The notes beneath the pieces are model-generated. The model had not been told where the DNA came from. It saw only the letters and a program-made list of their open reading frames with translations, and did not search any database. Both the position numbers and the translations under genes were made by a program. DNA of 64,000 bases, taken from NCBI RefSeq assembly GCF_000802155.2, contig NZ_JQGJ02000002.1, positions 248,001 through 312,000 of the forward strand. The letters run 5' to 3'. Each line of letters begins with the position of its first letter. Position 1 is the stretch's first letter. This DNA comes from Pseudomonas frederiksbergensis. Lineage in GTDB: Bacteria; Pseudomonadota; Gammaproteobacteria; Pseudomonadales; Pseudomonadaceae. Shown here in pieces: positions 16,126 through 25,111 of the stretch.

Positions 16126-16946
16126 AGCGTGACGCTCGGGACCCCGCCGCCCGCCCTCGCCTGTTCCTTGGTCTGCTGGCCGTTGCCCTGCTGTGGCCGG
16201 GCATCCATTTCAGCGAGTTGGACCTGGGGGTGCTGCTGGCCAGCGATAGCCAGAGCGAGATGGGCCGGTTCGTCGCCGCGTTCTGGCCACCGGCCCATGA
16301 CGAAACGTTTGTCGAACTGCTGCTGCAAGCCACGCTGCAGACGCTTGCCATTGCCACCGCTGGCATGGCCTTGGCGCTGCTGTTGGCCGTTCCCGCCAGC
16401 CTGCTCGCCAGCCGGGCGTTGTCGTTGTCTGCCGCATACCGCGCTGGCAGGCCCGGCTACTGGGGCCAATGGTTGCGTTGGCCGGTCCGTGCGCTGCTGA
16501 TCTTCCTGCGCAGCGTGCCGGAGATCGTCTGGGCCTTGCTGTTTGTCCGTGCCGTCGGCCTCGGACCGACGGCCGGGGTACTCGCCATTGCGATCACTTA
16601 CAGCGGCATGCTGGGCAAGGTCTACGCGGAAATCTTCGAGTCCGTCGACCAGCGCCCGGCACACGCACTGATGCAAGCCGGCAGCGGTCGGCTCGCGGCC
16701 TTCTGCTACGGCATCCTGCCCAATGTCGCCGCCGAGCTGCTGTCGTACACCGTGTACCGCTGGGAATGCGCCATCCGCGCCTCGGTGGTGATGGGGTTCG
16801 TCGGGGCTGGCGGGCTGGGCCAGCAGATGGACCTGTCGTTGCGCATGTTCGCCGGCGGCGAAGTCGCGAGCTTGCTGCTGACTTTCCTGATATTGGTGCT
16901 GCTCGCCGACCAGCTCAGTCGCGTGCTGCGCTGGAGGTTGGCATGA
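16119..16946 (+). CDS. ABC transporter permease 1 (PhnE-like)
   Basis: A 275-residue inner-membrane permease. Hydrophobic segments occur near residues 12-32, 68-95, 125-165 and 230-265. The EAA-type loop appears in YAEIFESVDQRPAHALMQAG and ends with VMGFVGAGGLGQQ. It pairs with the next gene, which has the same layout, giving a heterodimeric channel. Its stop overlaps the next ATG (ATGA). Confidence 0.9.
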   Translation: MLKRDARDPAARPRLFLGLLAVALLWPGIHFSELDLGVLLASDSQSEMGRFVAAFWPPAHDETFVELLLQATLQTLAIATAGMALALLLAVPASLLASRALSLSAAYRAGRPGYWGQWLRWPVRALLIFLRSVPEIVWALLFVRAVGLGPTAGVLAIAITYSGMLGKVYAEIFESVDQRPAHALMQAGSGRLAAFCYGILPNVAAELLSYTVYRWECAIRASVVMGFVGAGGLGQQMDLSLRMFAGGEVASLLLTFLILVLLADQLSRVLRWRLA

Positions 16947-17710
16947 ATCGCCTGCTCAACGCTTTGTTGCTGCTGTGTATCGGTGCAGCGGTGGTGGCCT
17001 CGTTCGTCTATCTGGGTATCGACCTGGGCGCGCTCGGCGAGCACTCGAACCTCAAGCAGATGGCCGCTTATGCCCAGCGCTTCCTGACACCTGACCTGAG
17101 CCCGGCCTACCTGAAAGCGATCGGCCAGGGCGCGCTGGAAACCATCGCCATGTCCGCCCTAGGCACCCTGCTCGCGGCAGTGTTGGGCTTGGCCTTGGCG
17201 CTACCTGCCGCCGGGCGCCTTGGCTGGCCGTTGCAGAGCGCATCGCGCCTGTTGTTGAACGCCCTGCGCGCGGTTCCGGAGCTGGTTTGGGCCGCGCTGA
17301 TGGTGCTTGCCGCCGGGCTTGGCCCCAACGCCGGTACACTGGCGCTGGCCCTGCACACCGTTGGCGTACTCGGCCGGCTATTTGCCGAAGCCTTGGAAAA
17401 CACCCCGTCGCAACCCGCCGACGCCATCCGCCTTCAGGGCGGCAGCGCCCTCTTGGCCTTCTGCTATGGCACGTTGCCCAACCTGATGCCGCAACTGTTG
17501 GCCTACACCTTATACCGCTGGGAAAACAACATCCGCATGGCCAGCGTCCTGGGTTTCGTCGGCGCCGGCGGCCTGGGCCAGATGCTTTACGTCAGCCTCA
17601 GCCTGTTCCAGGAGGCCCAAGGCAGCACGGTGATCCTGGCGATGCTGCTGCTGGTCTTCACCGTCGATACGTTGAGCAGCTGGAGTCGTCAGCGCTGGGT
17701 CAAGGCTTGA
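16943..17710 (+). CDS. ABC transporter permease 2 (PhnE-like)
   Basis: A 255-residue permease homologous to its upstream partner: LRAVPELVWAALMVLAAGLG corresponds to RSVPEIVWALLFVRAVGLG, and VLGFVGAGGLGQM to VMGFVGAGGLGQQ. It begins at the ATG overlapping the preceding stop. A longer reading frame extends back to 16469, but that part is only the out-of-frame reading of permease 1. The stop faces the OprD gene 15 bases away. Confidence 0.9.
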   Translation: MNRLLNALLLLCIGAAVVASFVYLGIDLGALGEHSNLKQMAAYAQRFLTPDLSPAYLKAIGQGALETIAMSALGTLLAAVLGLALALPAAGRLGWPLQSASRLLLNALRAVPELVWAALMVLAAGLGPNAGTLALALHTVGVLGRLFAEALENTPSQPADAIRLQGGSALLAFCYGTLPNLMPQLLAYTLYRWENNIRMASVLGFVGAGGLGQMLYVSLSLFQEAQGSTVILAMLLLVFTVDTLSSWSRQRWVKA

Positions 17711-17728
17711 CGGGTTGAGGTTCCGTCA
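17708..17728. terminator. Short hairpin spanning both convergent stop codons
   Basis: TGACGG and CCGTCA arms lie over the stop of the permease and the stop of the opposing porin gene with a 9-base loop. It may end transcription in both directions; no T-run is present. Confidence 0.3.
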
Positions 17729-18967
17729 CCACAACGCCATCGTATAGCTGACGATCAGCCGGTTTTCATCCAGGTCATTGCCGAAATTCGAACGCACCGT
17801 TGCGTTGCGCCACTTCAAGCCCAGCCCCTTCAAGGTGCCGTCCTGCACCACGTAGGCAATGTCGGTGTTGCGCTCCCATTCCTGGCCTTCCCCTGGCGCG
17901 CTGCGTTGCACGTTGTCGCCGCTGATGTAGCGGGTCATGAAGGTCAGGCCCGGCACACCGACGGCGGCGAAGTTGTAGTCGTAGCGGGTTTGCCACGAGC
18001 GTTCGTCGACGTTAGCGAAATCGCCGATCTGCACGAAGTTGACCAGGTACGGATCGCTGCGTGAGATGTACGTAAACGGATCGTCACCGCTCATGCGCTG
18101 ATAGCCCAGGCCGAACGCGTGGCCGGCGAGGCTATAGGTGAACAGCGCGCCGAATGCCTGGTTGTCGATTGCACGGAAACTGCCATCCTCGGTGCTTCGC
18201 GAATAGCGCACGTCACTTTTCAATGACTGGCCGTTGCCCAGGTCCAGGGTATGGATGAAGCCGAGGTAGTTCTGCTGGTAGATATCCTCAAGCTTGCCGT
18301 AGCGGTATTGCGCCGTGAGGTTGGGCAGGAACTGGTAGTCCGCCCCCGCGAACTGGAACTTGTCGCTGGTGCCGCCGATGCGATTGGCGGTCATGTCCTG
18401 GTAGTCCGTGGAATCGACAAAATTGATCTGGGCAAGCTGCCCGGCGGTGAGCTTCAGATGATCGATTTCCTGCACATTCAATAGCCCGCCCTTGAAGGTG
18501 CCCGGCAGCAGGCGCGTGTCGTTCGAATTGACCACCGGGTCCTTGATTTGCAGCGTACCGGCTTTCAACGTGCTGTTGGACAAGCGCATCTTCGCCGTCA
18601 GGCCGATTTCGCCGTAGCGATCCTGGGAGCCGCCGGACCGGTCCGCTGGCAAAAGATTGGTGCCGGCGGTGCCACCGCCCGAGTCCAGTTTGAAACCGGC
18701 CATGGCCAAGGCGTCCAGGCCAAAACCCAAGGTGCCGGCCGTGTACCCCGACTCCATGCGCAACAGGAACCCTTGTGCCCACTCCTCGGCTTTGTCCCGA
18801 GCGCCCTCTTGCCTGAAATCGCGGTTGAAATAAAAGTTGCGGGCTTCCAGGCTGGCCTTGCTGTCGCCAATGAAATCGGCGTGGGCGATCGGTGCGCCGA
18901 TCAGGCCCAGGCCGAGCAATGGACCGAGGGGTGATCGGCTGCAACGGGTGTCGATGAAACGGGGCAT
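17726..18967 (-). CDS. OprD-family outer-membrane porin
   Basis: A 413-residue porin. The start at 18967 gives a signal peptide (MPRFIDTRCSRSPLGPLLGL...APIAHA) and has AAGGAG 6 bases upstream; the frame is open further back but without these features. The mature N-terminus DFIGDSKASLEARNFYFNRD is the OprD signature, followed by EWAQGFLLRMESGYT and GTLGFGLDALAMAGFKLDSG, and the chain ends YTMALW. OprD porins pass small anions or amino acids. It is convergent with the ABC transporter and upstream of a divergent LysR gene, so a shared substrate with the transporter is possible. Confidence 0.93.
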   Translation of the reverse strand: MPRFIDTRCSRSPLGPLLGLGLIGAPIAHADFIGDSKASLEARNFYFNRDFRQEGARDKAEEWAQGFLLRMESGYTAGTLGFGLDALAMAGFKLDSGGGTAGTNLLPADRSGGSQDRYGEIGLTAKMRLSNSTLKAGTLQIKDPVVNSNDTRLLPGTFKGGLLNVQEIDHLKLTAGQLAQINFVDSTDYQDMTANRIGGTSDKFQFAGADYQFLPNLTAQYRYGKLEDIYQQNYLGFIHTLDLGNGQSLKSDVRYSRSTEDGSFRAIDNQAFGALFTYSLAGHAFGLGYQRMSGDDPFTYISRSDPYLVNFVQIGDFANVDERSWQTRYDYNFAAVGVPGLTFMTRYISGDNVQRSAPGEGQEWERNTDIAYVVQDGTLKGLGLKWRNATVRSNFGNDLDENRLIVSYTMALW

Positions 18968-19051
18968 GGCGTGCTCCTTTTTATGGGCGCGAACGATCCC
19001 TTCGGGGACGGCGTACGCGCCTCGCTTATTGTTTGGGGCAGTGCGGGTAGT

Positions 19052-19079
19052 GTGGCGAGGGAGCAAGCTCCCTCGCCAC
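19052..19079. repeat. REP palindrome of fluorescent-Pseudomonas type
   Basis: Perfect 13-base arms, GTGGCGAGGGAGC and its complement, around AA. A related element with the same outer arms lies at 62526-62553. Such intergenic REPs are abundant in P. fluorescens-group genomes. It lies between divergent porin and LysR genes. Confidence 0.85.
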
Positions 19080-19221
19080 GGGGCGGATTCTTCGCATTGG
19101 CGCGGTACAGCGTCAAACGGGAAAAAAGCAGGCGCGGACATAAGAAAATTTGATGCGCGTCGAGCCTCGACCTGGAGTAACAATTGCAACCATAAGAACG
19201 ATAAACGCCAAGAGAACCACC

Positions 19222-20160
19222 ATGAACCTCAAGTTTCTCGAAACCTTCGTCTGGGTTGCTCGCCTGCAAAGCTTCAGCCTGACCGCCGAAAAGATGTTCA
19301 GCACCCAGGCAGCGATTTCCAGTCGGATCGCGTCACTGGAAGACGAGTTGGGCCTGCGCCTGTTCGTGCGTGATTCGCGAGGCGTGTCATTGACGCCGGA
19401 AGGCATCAAGGTGCTTGAGTACGCGGAGCAGATGCTCGAAGTCCAGCGCGCCCTGAAGCAGTCGTTGGACAAAAGCACCCCGCAGCAGGGCCTGGTGCGC
19501 ATCGGCGTGATGGACACGGTGATCCACACCTGGCTCAGCCCATTGATGTCGATGCTGATGCAGGCATTCCCCGCCGTGGAGATCGAAATCACCGCCGACG
19601 CGGCGCGCAACCTCTGCGACCAGCTGCAAAAAGGTTACCTGGACATCGCCTTCCAGACCGATCTGGTCCGCCATGAAAGCGTGCGCAATCTGGAACTGGG
19701 CCACTACCCGATGCACTGGATCGCCGCCAGCCAATCGATTTACGCCCGGCCCTATGCCTCGCTGACGGAAATGGCGAGCGAACGCATCATCACTTTCGTC
19801 AAGCAATCGCGACCGCACCAGGACGTGCTCAACCTGCTGTATGCCCATGGCGTCGGTACACCACGGGTCAGTTGCGTCAATTCGGTATCGGCCATGACCC
19901 GACTGATACGCGACGGTTTCGGCATCGGCGCGTTGCCGGCGGCGCTGGTGGCCAAGCCGCTGGCCCGTGGCGAGTTGATTCAGCTGGAACCCGGTGCGCC
20001 TCTGCCCCAGCTCGATGTCGTTGCATCGTGGCGCGCGGGCGTGGGGCTGGAATTGATCGAGAGCATCGTGCAGATGAGCCGACAGGTGGTTTGCCAATAC
20101 GCCACGGACGTCGGGCCGCTGCGCATGGTGGCGGCGCCGGGGTTATTGAAGGGCGAATAA
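19222..20160 (+). CDS. LysR-type regulator (first of a paralogous pair)
   Basis: A 312-residue LTTR with helix-turn-helix SFSLTAEKMFSTQAAISSRI and an effector domain beginning GLVRIGVMDTVIHTWLS. The ATG at 19222 is used because the protein then starts MNLKFLETFVWVARLQSF, in register with its paralogue at 21693; AGAGAACC precedes it. The two proteins share long identical runs (for example DTVIHTWLSPL, RDGFGIGA). It is divergent from OprD and followed by the DUF1445 gene. Confidence 0.92.
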   Translation: MNLKFLETFVWVARLQSFSLTAEKMFSTQAAISSRIASLEDELGLRLFVRDSRGVSLTPEGIKVLEYAEQMLEVQRALKQSLDKSTPQQGLVRIGVMDTVIHTWLSPLMSMLMQAFPAVEIEITADAARNLCDQLQKGYLDIAFQTDLVRHESVRNLELGHYPMHWIAASQSIYARPYASLTEMASERIITFVKQSRPHQDVLNLLYAHGVGTPRVSCVNSVSAMTRLIRDGFGIGALPAALVAKPLARGELIQLEPGAPLPQLDVVASWRAGVGLELIESIVQMSRQVVCQYATDVGPLRMVAAPGLLKGE

Positions 20161-20256
20161 CTTTTACTTGTCAGGGGGTAGCAACTTTCCTTGTTGGACG
20201 CCGTCGCCCGGGTTTTCTACAAAGGGATCTCTAAAAAAACCAATGGAGCCCCCACG

Positions 20257-21060
20257 ATGAATTCATCAGCCCTGACATTCGAACAGCTGCAGCAATGTTC
20301 GCCGCAGGCCTTGCGCCAGAACATTGCGGCCGGTCGATACCACGGCCACACCAGCGGCCTGGGCCAGGGTCGGGTGCAAGCCAACATCGTCATCTTGCCA
20401 GGAGATTGGGCCGACGAATTCCTGCGCTACTGCACACTCAACCGCCAGGCTTGTCCGCTGCTGGACGTGACAGAACCGGGCGATCCTTTCCTGCGCAACC
20501 TGGGCGCTCCCATCGATATCCGCCACGAGGTGCCGCGCTACCGGATCTTCGACCACGGCGAGTTGAACGAAGAACCCACAGACATCGAACACCTTTGGCG
20601 CGATGATCTGGTGACGTTCGCCCTCGGCTGCTCATTTTCTTTCGAACAACCGTTGCTTGAGGCCGGCATACGCTTGAGGCACATCGACCTGGGTCGCAAC
20701 GTCGCCATGTTCCGCACCAACATCGACACACGCCCCACCGCGCGACTGTCTGGCAAAATGGTCGTGACCATGCGCCCGATGAAGGCCGCAGCGGCGATCC
20801 AGGCGATCCAGATCACCGGGCGCATGCCCAACGTCCACGGCGCCCCGGTGCACATCGGTGACCCGGCACTGATCGGTATTCGCTCGCTGGACGCGCCGGA
20901 CTACGGCGATGCAGTACCGGTCCAAAGCGATGAAATACCGGTGTTCTGGGCCTGTGGCGTAACGCCGCAATCGGTGGTCCAGGCTTCGCGTCCGCCGCTG
21001 TGCATCACCCACGCGCCGGGCTGCATGCTGGTAACGGACCTCTGGAACAGCGCACTGTGA
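20257..21060 (+). CDS. DUF1445 family putative hydro-lyase
   Basis: A 267-residue cytosolic protein. Recognisable family segments are [15 protein letters not shown] [49 protein letters not shown] and [15 protein letters not shown] near the C-terminus. Bacterial members are annotated as hydro-lyases and one mammalian relative is D-glutamate cyclase; the natural substrate here is unknown. The ATG at 20257 has GGAG 9 bases upstream; an earlier TTG lacks one. It is followed by the SnoaL-like gene after 25 bases, probably in one transcript. Confidence 0.85.
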   Translation: MNSSALTFEQLQQCSPQALRQNIAAGRYHGHTSGLGQGRVQANIVILPGDWADEFLRYCTLNRQACPLLDVTEPGDPFLRNLGAPIDIRHEVPRYRIFDHGELNEEPTDIEHLWRDDLVTFALGCSFSFEQPLLEAGIRLRHIDLGRNVAMFRTNIDTRPTARLSGKMVVTMRPMKAAAAIQAIQITGRMPNVHGAPVHIGDPALIGIRSLDAPDYGDAVPVQSDEIPVFWACGVTPQSVVQASRPPLCITHAPGCMLVTDLWNSAL

Positions 21061-21085
21061 CCCCTCAAACACATAAGGAGATTTG

Positions 21086-21646
21086 ATGAGCAGCCCGCGA
21101 CGATCCATCGAGCAGTACATCCGCGCCAAGGACGGCAATCGCCCTCACCTGCTGGCCCAGGCCTTTACCGATGACGCCACCCTGGACATGGTGGTCCGCA
21201 CCGGGTCCATTTCGTTCCCGGATCACGTCGAAGGCCGTGGCGCCATCGGTGATGTGCTGGTCAGCCGGTTTAACCAGACCTTCGAAAACGTCTACACGTT
21301 TTGCCTGGACGCTCCTCCCGAGGCCAGCACCGAGTCCAGCACCGAGGCGTTCCAGTGCCGATGGTTGGTTGCCATGTCTGACAAGCACAGCGGTGAAGTC
21401 CGGGTGGGTTGCGGCCGGTATGACTGGCGGTTCAGCCCCCAGTCGTGGTTGGCCGGGGGACTCACCATAACTATCGAACACATGAGCACCTTGCCGGCAA
21501 CCGACCTGCCGGCGGTCATGGCCTGGGTGTCGCGCTTGGCGTATCCATGGTGCAGCGTCGAGGCCGCCGTGGACACGGTGCCGGATTCAAGCAAGCTTCA
21601 AGACGTGATCCAATACCTGTCAGCCAGATGGGGCCGACAGGTTTGA
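21086..21646 (+). CDS. SnoaL/NTF2-like protein
   Basis: A 186-residue protein of the cone-shaped NTF2-like fold: SIEQYIRAKDGNRPHLLAQA, FTDDATLDMVVRTGSISFPD and GRGAIGDVLVSRF follow the SnoaL pattern. Family members bind or isomerise small molecules. AAGGAG lies 5 bases before the ATG at 21086. Lying between a hydro-lyase and two LysR genes, it probably belongs to the same small catabolic unit. No catalytic residue can be assigned. Confidence 0.75.
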   Translation: MSSPRRSIEQYIRAKDGNRPHLLAQAFTDDATLDMVVRTGSISFPDHVEGRGAIGDVLVSRFNQTFENVYTFCLDAPPEASTESSTEAFQCRWLVAMSDKHSGEVRVGCGRYDWRFSPQSWLAGGLTITIEHMSTLPATDLPAVMAWVSRLAYPWCSVEAAVDTVPDSSKLQDVIQYLSARWGRQV

Positions 21647-21692
21647 TTTCCCTGCGCTTTCCCTGGCTATCAGTTTCGAGGAGCGGCACGAC

Positions 21693-22634
21693 ATGAACAT
21701 CAAGTTCCTGGAAACCTTTGTCTGGGTTGCCCGGCTGAAAAGCTTCCGGCTCACAGCGGAAAAGCTCTTCACCACCCAAGCGTCCATTTCCAGCCGGATC
21801 GCGGCCCTGGAAGATGAAATGGGCGTGCGCCTGTTCGTGCGCGACCCCAAAGGCGTGTCGCTGACATCCGAAGGCCAGCGGGTGCTCGAATATGCCGAGC
21901 GCATCATGGACACCATGCAGAGCATGAAGGCGGTGATCAAGGATCCGCGCCAAGTACGTGGGCGGATTCGCATCGGCGCGATGGATACGGTGATCCACAC
22001 TTGGCTCAGCCCGTTGGTGACACGCCTGATGGAATGCTACCCGGCGCTGGAAATCGAATTGTCGGCCGACACCGCGAGCAACCTGTGCTCGCAGCTGGAA
22101 AAGGGTTATCAGGACATCATCTTCCAGACCGATATCCTGCGCCTCGACAGCGTGCGCAATACCCTCCTGACCCGTTATCCGATGCATTGGGTGGTGCGCA
22201 CCGGCTCAGCCTATGACCGTGACTATGCTTCACTGGACGACCTGTCCCAGGAACGCATCGTGACCTTTTCGCGCAACTCCCGGCCGCACCAGGACATCCT
22301 CAACCTCCTGCACTCGGCCAATATCGTCTCGCCACGCATCAATTGCGTGAACTCGGCGTCGGCCATCACACGCCTGGTGCGCGACGGCTTCGGCATCGGC
22401 GCCATGCCCGCAGCGCTGGTCCAAGGCGAACTGACCCAGGGCACATTGAGGCTGGTGGACGGCGTGCCGCTGCCCTCGGTGATGGACATCGTCGCGAGCT
22501 GGCGCACCGGCGCCGGGATGGAACGGGTCGAGGATATCGTCAGCCTGACCCGGGAAGTGGTCGACGAGTTCGTCACGCAATTACCCGCTCAGTACCGGTT
22601 GGCGGCGGATGCGGGCGCTACAGGCTGTCAGTGA
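21693..22634 (+). CDS. LysR-type regulator (second of a paralogous pair)
   Basis: A 313-residue LTTR clearly paralogous to the one at 19222, with about six of ten residues the same over the full length by eye. The helix-turn-helix is SFRLTAEKLFTTQASISSRI and the effector domain begins RIRIGAMDTVIHTWLSPLV. GAGGAG precedes the ATG. The pair brackets the hydro-lyase and SnoaL-like genes in the same direction, suggesting local duplication and perhaps different effectors. Confidence 0.92.
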   Translation: MNIKFLETFVWVARLKSFRLTAEKLFTTQASISSRIAALEDEMGVRLFVRDPKGVSLTSEGQRVLEYAERIMDTMQSMKAVIKDPRQVRGRIRIGAMDTVIHTWLSPLVTRLMECYPALEIELSADTASNLCSQLEKGYQDIIFQTDILRLDSVRNTLLTRYPMHWVVRTGSAYDRDYASLDDLSQERIVTFSRNSRPHQDILNLLHSANIVSPRINCVNSASAITRLVRDGFGIGAMPAALVQGELTQGTLRLVDGVPLPSVMDIVASWRTGAGMERVEDIVSLTREVVDEFVTQLPAQYRLAADAGATGCQ

Positions 22635-22721
22635 ACTGCAACATCGCCTCCCTATCCTGAAACGAGCGCACCACGGTGTACCGCCAGGTGCGGCCGCTCG
22701 GGATGGTCCAGGGAGTTCGCC

Positions 22722-24098
22722 ATGAAGATCAGCGTGTTCGGCAGTGGTTACGTTGGGTTGGTGCAAGCCGTCGTGTTGGCCGAAGTCGGCCATGACGTGG
22801 TGTGCATGGACATCGATGAAAAAAAGATCGAGCACCTGCGTCAAGGCCAGGTCAGCATTTTCGAACCCGGCCTGGCGACGCTGGTGCGCGAGGGGCTCGA
22901 TGCCGGGCGCTTGCGTTTTACCAGCGACGAGCAGGTTGCCGTCAAGCATGGACAGGTCCTGTTCATTGCCGTAGGTACGCCATCCAGGGAAGACGGCTCG
23001 GCAGATCTTCGCCAAGTCCTCGCCGTCGGTGAGGCCGTGGCACGCTACGGCGAGCAATCACTGGTGGTCGTGGAAAAATCCACCGTGCCGGTGGGCACGG
23101 GCGATATCTTGCGCGCGCACATCGACAAATGCCTGCTCAAGGCCGGCCGCCTGCTGCAGTTCGATATTGTCTCCAACCCGGAATTTCTGAAGGAAGGCTC
23201 CGCCGTAGCCGATTGCCGGCGTCCTGATCGCATCGTGATCGGCTGCGAGCGCGAAGAAGTGCGCGAAACCATGCGCGACCTGTACGCGCCATTCAACCGC
23301 AATCATGACCGGATCCTGTTCATGGATGTGCGCAGCGCCGAGCTGACCAAATACGCCGCCAACGGCATGCTGGCGACCAAGATCAGCTTCATCAACCAGA
23401 TCGCCGAGCTGGCCGAACACCTCGGTGCCGACATCGAGTCGGTGCGCCAAGGCATCGGCGCCGATTCACGCATCGGCTATCACTTCATTTATCCGGGGTG
23501 CGGCTACGGCGGCTCGTGCTTTCCCAAGGACATGCGCGCCTTGATCCACACCGCAGAACAGGCGCATTGCTCCAGTGACCTGCTGCAAGCGGTGGAAACC
23601 ATCAATCTGCGGCAGAAACACAAGCTGTTCGAACGCATCAAGGCGTTCTACCAGGGCGATTTGCGTGGCAAGACCTTTGCGCTGTGGGGCTTGGCCTTCA
23701 AGCCCAACACCGACGACATGCGCGACGCTCCGAGTCGCACGCTGCTGGAAGCGTTATGGGCGGCCGGGGCCAGCGTACGGGCGTTCGATCCCGAAGCCAT
23801 GCAGCAGACTCAGTTGCTCTACCCCAACGAGTCGAAACTGATGCTGATGGGCACGCCTGAGTCCGTGCTGGCAGGCTCGGATGCGTTGATCATCTGCACC
23901 GAATGGCAGTCGTTCAAGGCGCCTGATTTCCAATTGATCCGGCAGCGCCTGAAGGCGCCCGTGATTTTCGATGGCCGCAACCTATATGATCCGGACCGCA
24001 TGGCGGACAAAGGCTTTACCTATTTCCCGATGGGCCGCGGCCAATCCTGCAGCTTGCCCATCGCGCAGCAACCTTGGTTGCGCGCCAGGATCGCCTGA
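22722..24098 (+). CDS. ugd: UDP-glucose 6-dehydrogenase
   Basis: A 458-residue enzyme oxidising UDP-glucose to UDP-glucuronate with two NAD+. The N-terminal Rossmann motif is GSGYVGLVQA; catalytic Cys266 sits in YGGSCFPKD; WGLAFKPNTDDMRDAPS marks the C-terminal UDP-binding domain. UDP-glucuronate feeds exopolysaccharide or lipid A modification. It stands alone here: no glycosyltransferase or arn genes are adjacent. The ATG follows AGGGAG by 6 bases. Confidence 0.95.
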   Translation: MKISVFGSGYVGLVQAVVLAEVGHDVVCMDIDEKKIEHLRQGQVSIFEPGLATLVREGLDAGRLRFTSDEQVAVKHGQVLFIAVGTPSREDGSADLRQVLAVGEAVARYGEQSLVVVEKSTVPVGTGDILRAHIDKCLLKAGRLLQFDIVSNPEFLKEGSAVADCRRPDRIVIGCEREEVRETMRDLYAPFNRNHDRILFMDVRSAELTKYAANGMLATKISFINQIAELAEHLGADIESVRQGIGADSRIGYHFIYPGCGYGGSCFPKDMRALIHTAEQAHCSSDLLQAVETINLRQKHKLFERIKAFYQGDLRGKTFALWGLAFKPNTDDMRDAPSRTLLEALWAAGASVRAFDPEAMQQTQLLYPNESKLMLMGTPESVLAGSDALIICTEWQSFKAPDFQLIRQRLKAPVIFDGRNLYDPDRMADKGFTYFPMGRGQSCSLPIAQQPWLRARIA

Positions 24099-24206
24099 CC
24101 TCTACTTCAAAATAAATGCACTCAACCAGCATTAATATGAATTTGTAAGCGAGGGAAGCGACCGGCACACTGTGCATCGTTCCTCCCCCAAACTGTTGGA
24201 ACACTT

Positions 24207-24245
24207 AAAGGGCTTTCTGGGACTCTCCCGTAAGCCCCTTTTTTT
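24207..24245 (+). terminator. Intrinsic terminator after ugd
   Basis: Stem AAGGGCTT with AAGCCCCTT, an inner GGGA/TCCC pairing, then a run of seven T. It is about 110 bases after the ugd stop and ends only about 25 bases before the HPP gene start, so it could also act as a leader attenuator for that gene. Confidence 0.8.
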
Positions 24246-24269
24246 GTTGGTTTTTTGGATTCTCGCTTA

Positions 24270-24977
24270 ATGTTTTCTCGCTGGTTCCCCGCTGCTATCA
24301 ATACCCGTCCCACCGAATGGAGCCGTGCCGCGATTGGCATGGCCCTGGGAACAATGTTCAGTGTCTGGCTCTGCGGCCAAGTGTTCGGTCTTGAAGTGGC
24401 CCAGCATCTAATCGGCCCGCTTGGGGCCTCGGCAGTCTTGCTGTTCGCCGTGTCGTCGGGCGCCTTGGCCCAACCCTGGTCAATTTTCGGCGGATACCTG
24501 TGTGCGTCGGTCGTCGCGTTGCTGGTCGCCCATGTATTGGGCCGCACGCTGGGCAGCGCTTGCCTGGCGGCCGGCATGGCGCTGGTGTTGATGTGCTGGC
24601 TGCGTTGCCTGCATCCACCGGCCGGTGCCCTGGCGGCGACGCTGGTACTGGCGGATGCGTCAATTGTCGCCCTGGACTGGCAGGCGGTTGGCGCCGCAAT
24701 GCTCGCCGGTTCCGGCCTGCTCGCCTTTGCGTTGGCGTACAACAACCTGACGCGCGTGCGCTATCCCAAGCGCGCCAGCGAGCCGGTCCCCGTCATTCCG
24801 GCGGACCACCCGCCCGTGGATCGCCAGGCCATTACCGCCGCCGACTTGAAATCGGCACTTGAGGAAATGGAAGCATTCTTCGACGTAACCCCTGAGGATC
24901 TCGAACAATTAATTCACGCCAGCGAGCGTCATGCCAAGCGCCGCAGCATCACGGAGGTGCTGTCGGGTCGCGGCTGA
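24270..24977 (+). CDS. HPP-family inner-membrane protein
   Basis: A 235-residue protein with about five hydrophobic segments in residues 20-165 and the family signature LRCLHPPAGALAATLVL. HPP proteins are membrane proteins of the kind implicated in nitrite transport in cyanobacteria and chloroplasts. Longer relatives end in CBS domains; here only a short soluble tail (ITAADLKSALEEMEAFFDVT) remains, so the regulatory part is missing or shortened. The ATG at 24270 lacks a good ribosome-binding site, and the preceding TTG at 24255 is not better. The gene starts directly after the terminator. Confidence 0.8.
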   Translation: MFSRWFPAAINTRPTEWSRAAIGMALGTMFSVWLCGQVFGLEVAQHLIGPLGASAVLLFAVSSGALAQPWSIFGGYLCASVVALLVAHVLGRTLGSACLAAGMALVLMCWLRCLHPPAGALAATLVLADASIVALDWQAVGAAMLAGSGLLAFALAYNNLTRVRYPKRASEPVPVIPADHPPVDRQAITAADLKSALEEMEAFFDVTPEDLEQLIHASERHAKRRSITEVLSGRG

Positions 24978-25026
24978 GCCTGTGGCTGCTATAAATATGC
25001 AGACAGGACCTGCACGTATCCCGGTT

Positions 25027-25045
25027 GTGCAATGCAAATTTGCAC
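25027..25045. promoter_or_regulatory. Palindrome upstream of the valine-type acyl-CoA genes
   Basis: GTGCAA-N7-TTGCAC contains a perfect 12-base palindrome TGCAAATTTGCA (25033-25044), 67 bases before the ATG of the next gene. It looks like a dimeric repressor or activator site. The nearest regulator of fitting theme is the AraC protein at 33195. Confidence 0.45.
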
Positions 25046-25111
25046 TGTTACGATCCCGACCGGGTACGCGCTACGTTATTCATAAATAACAACAAAAGCA
25101 GGGAGTTAGCG

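Noticed and set aside
16469..16942. N-terminal extension of permease 2
   Set aside because: This part is permease 1 read in another frame and is not hydrophobic in a membrane-protein pattern; the ATGA overlap at 16943 gives the true start.
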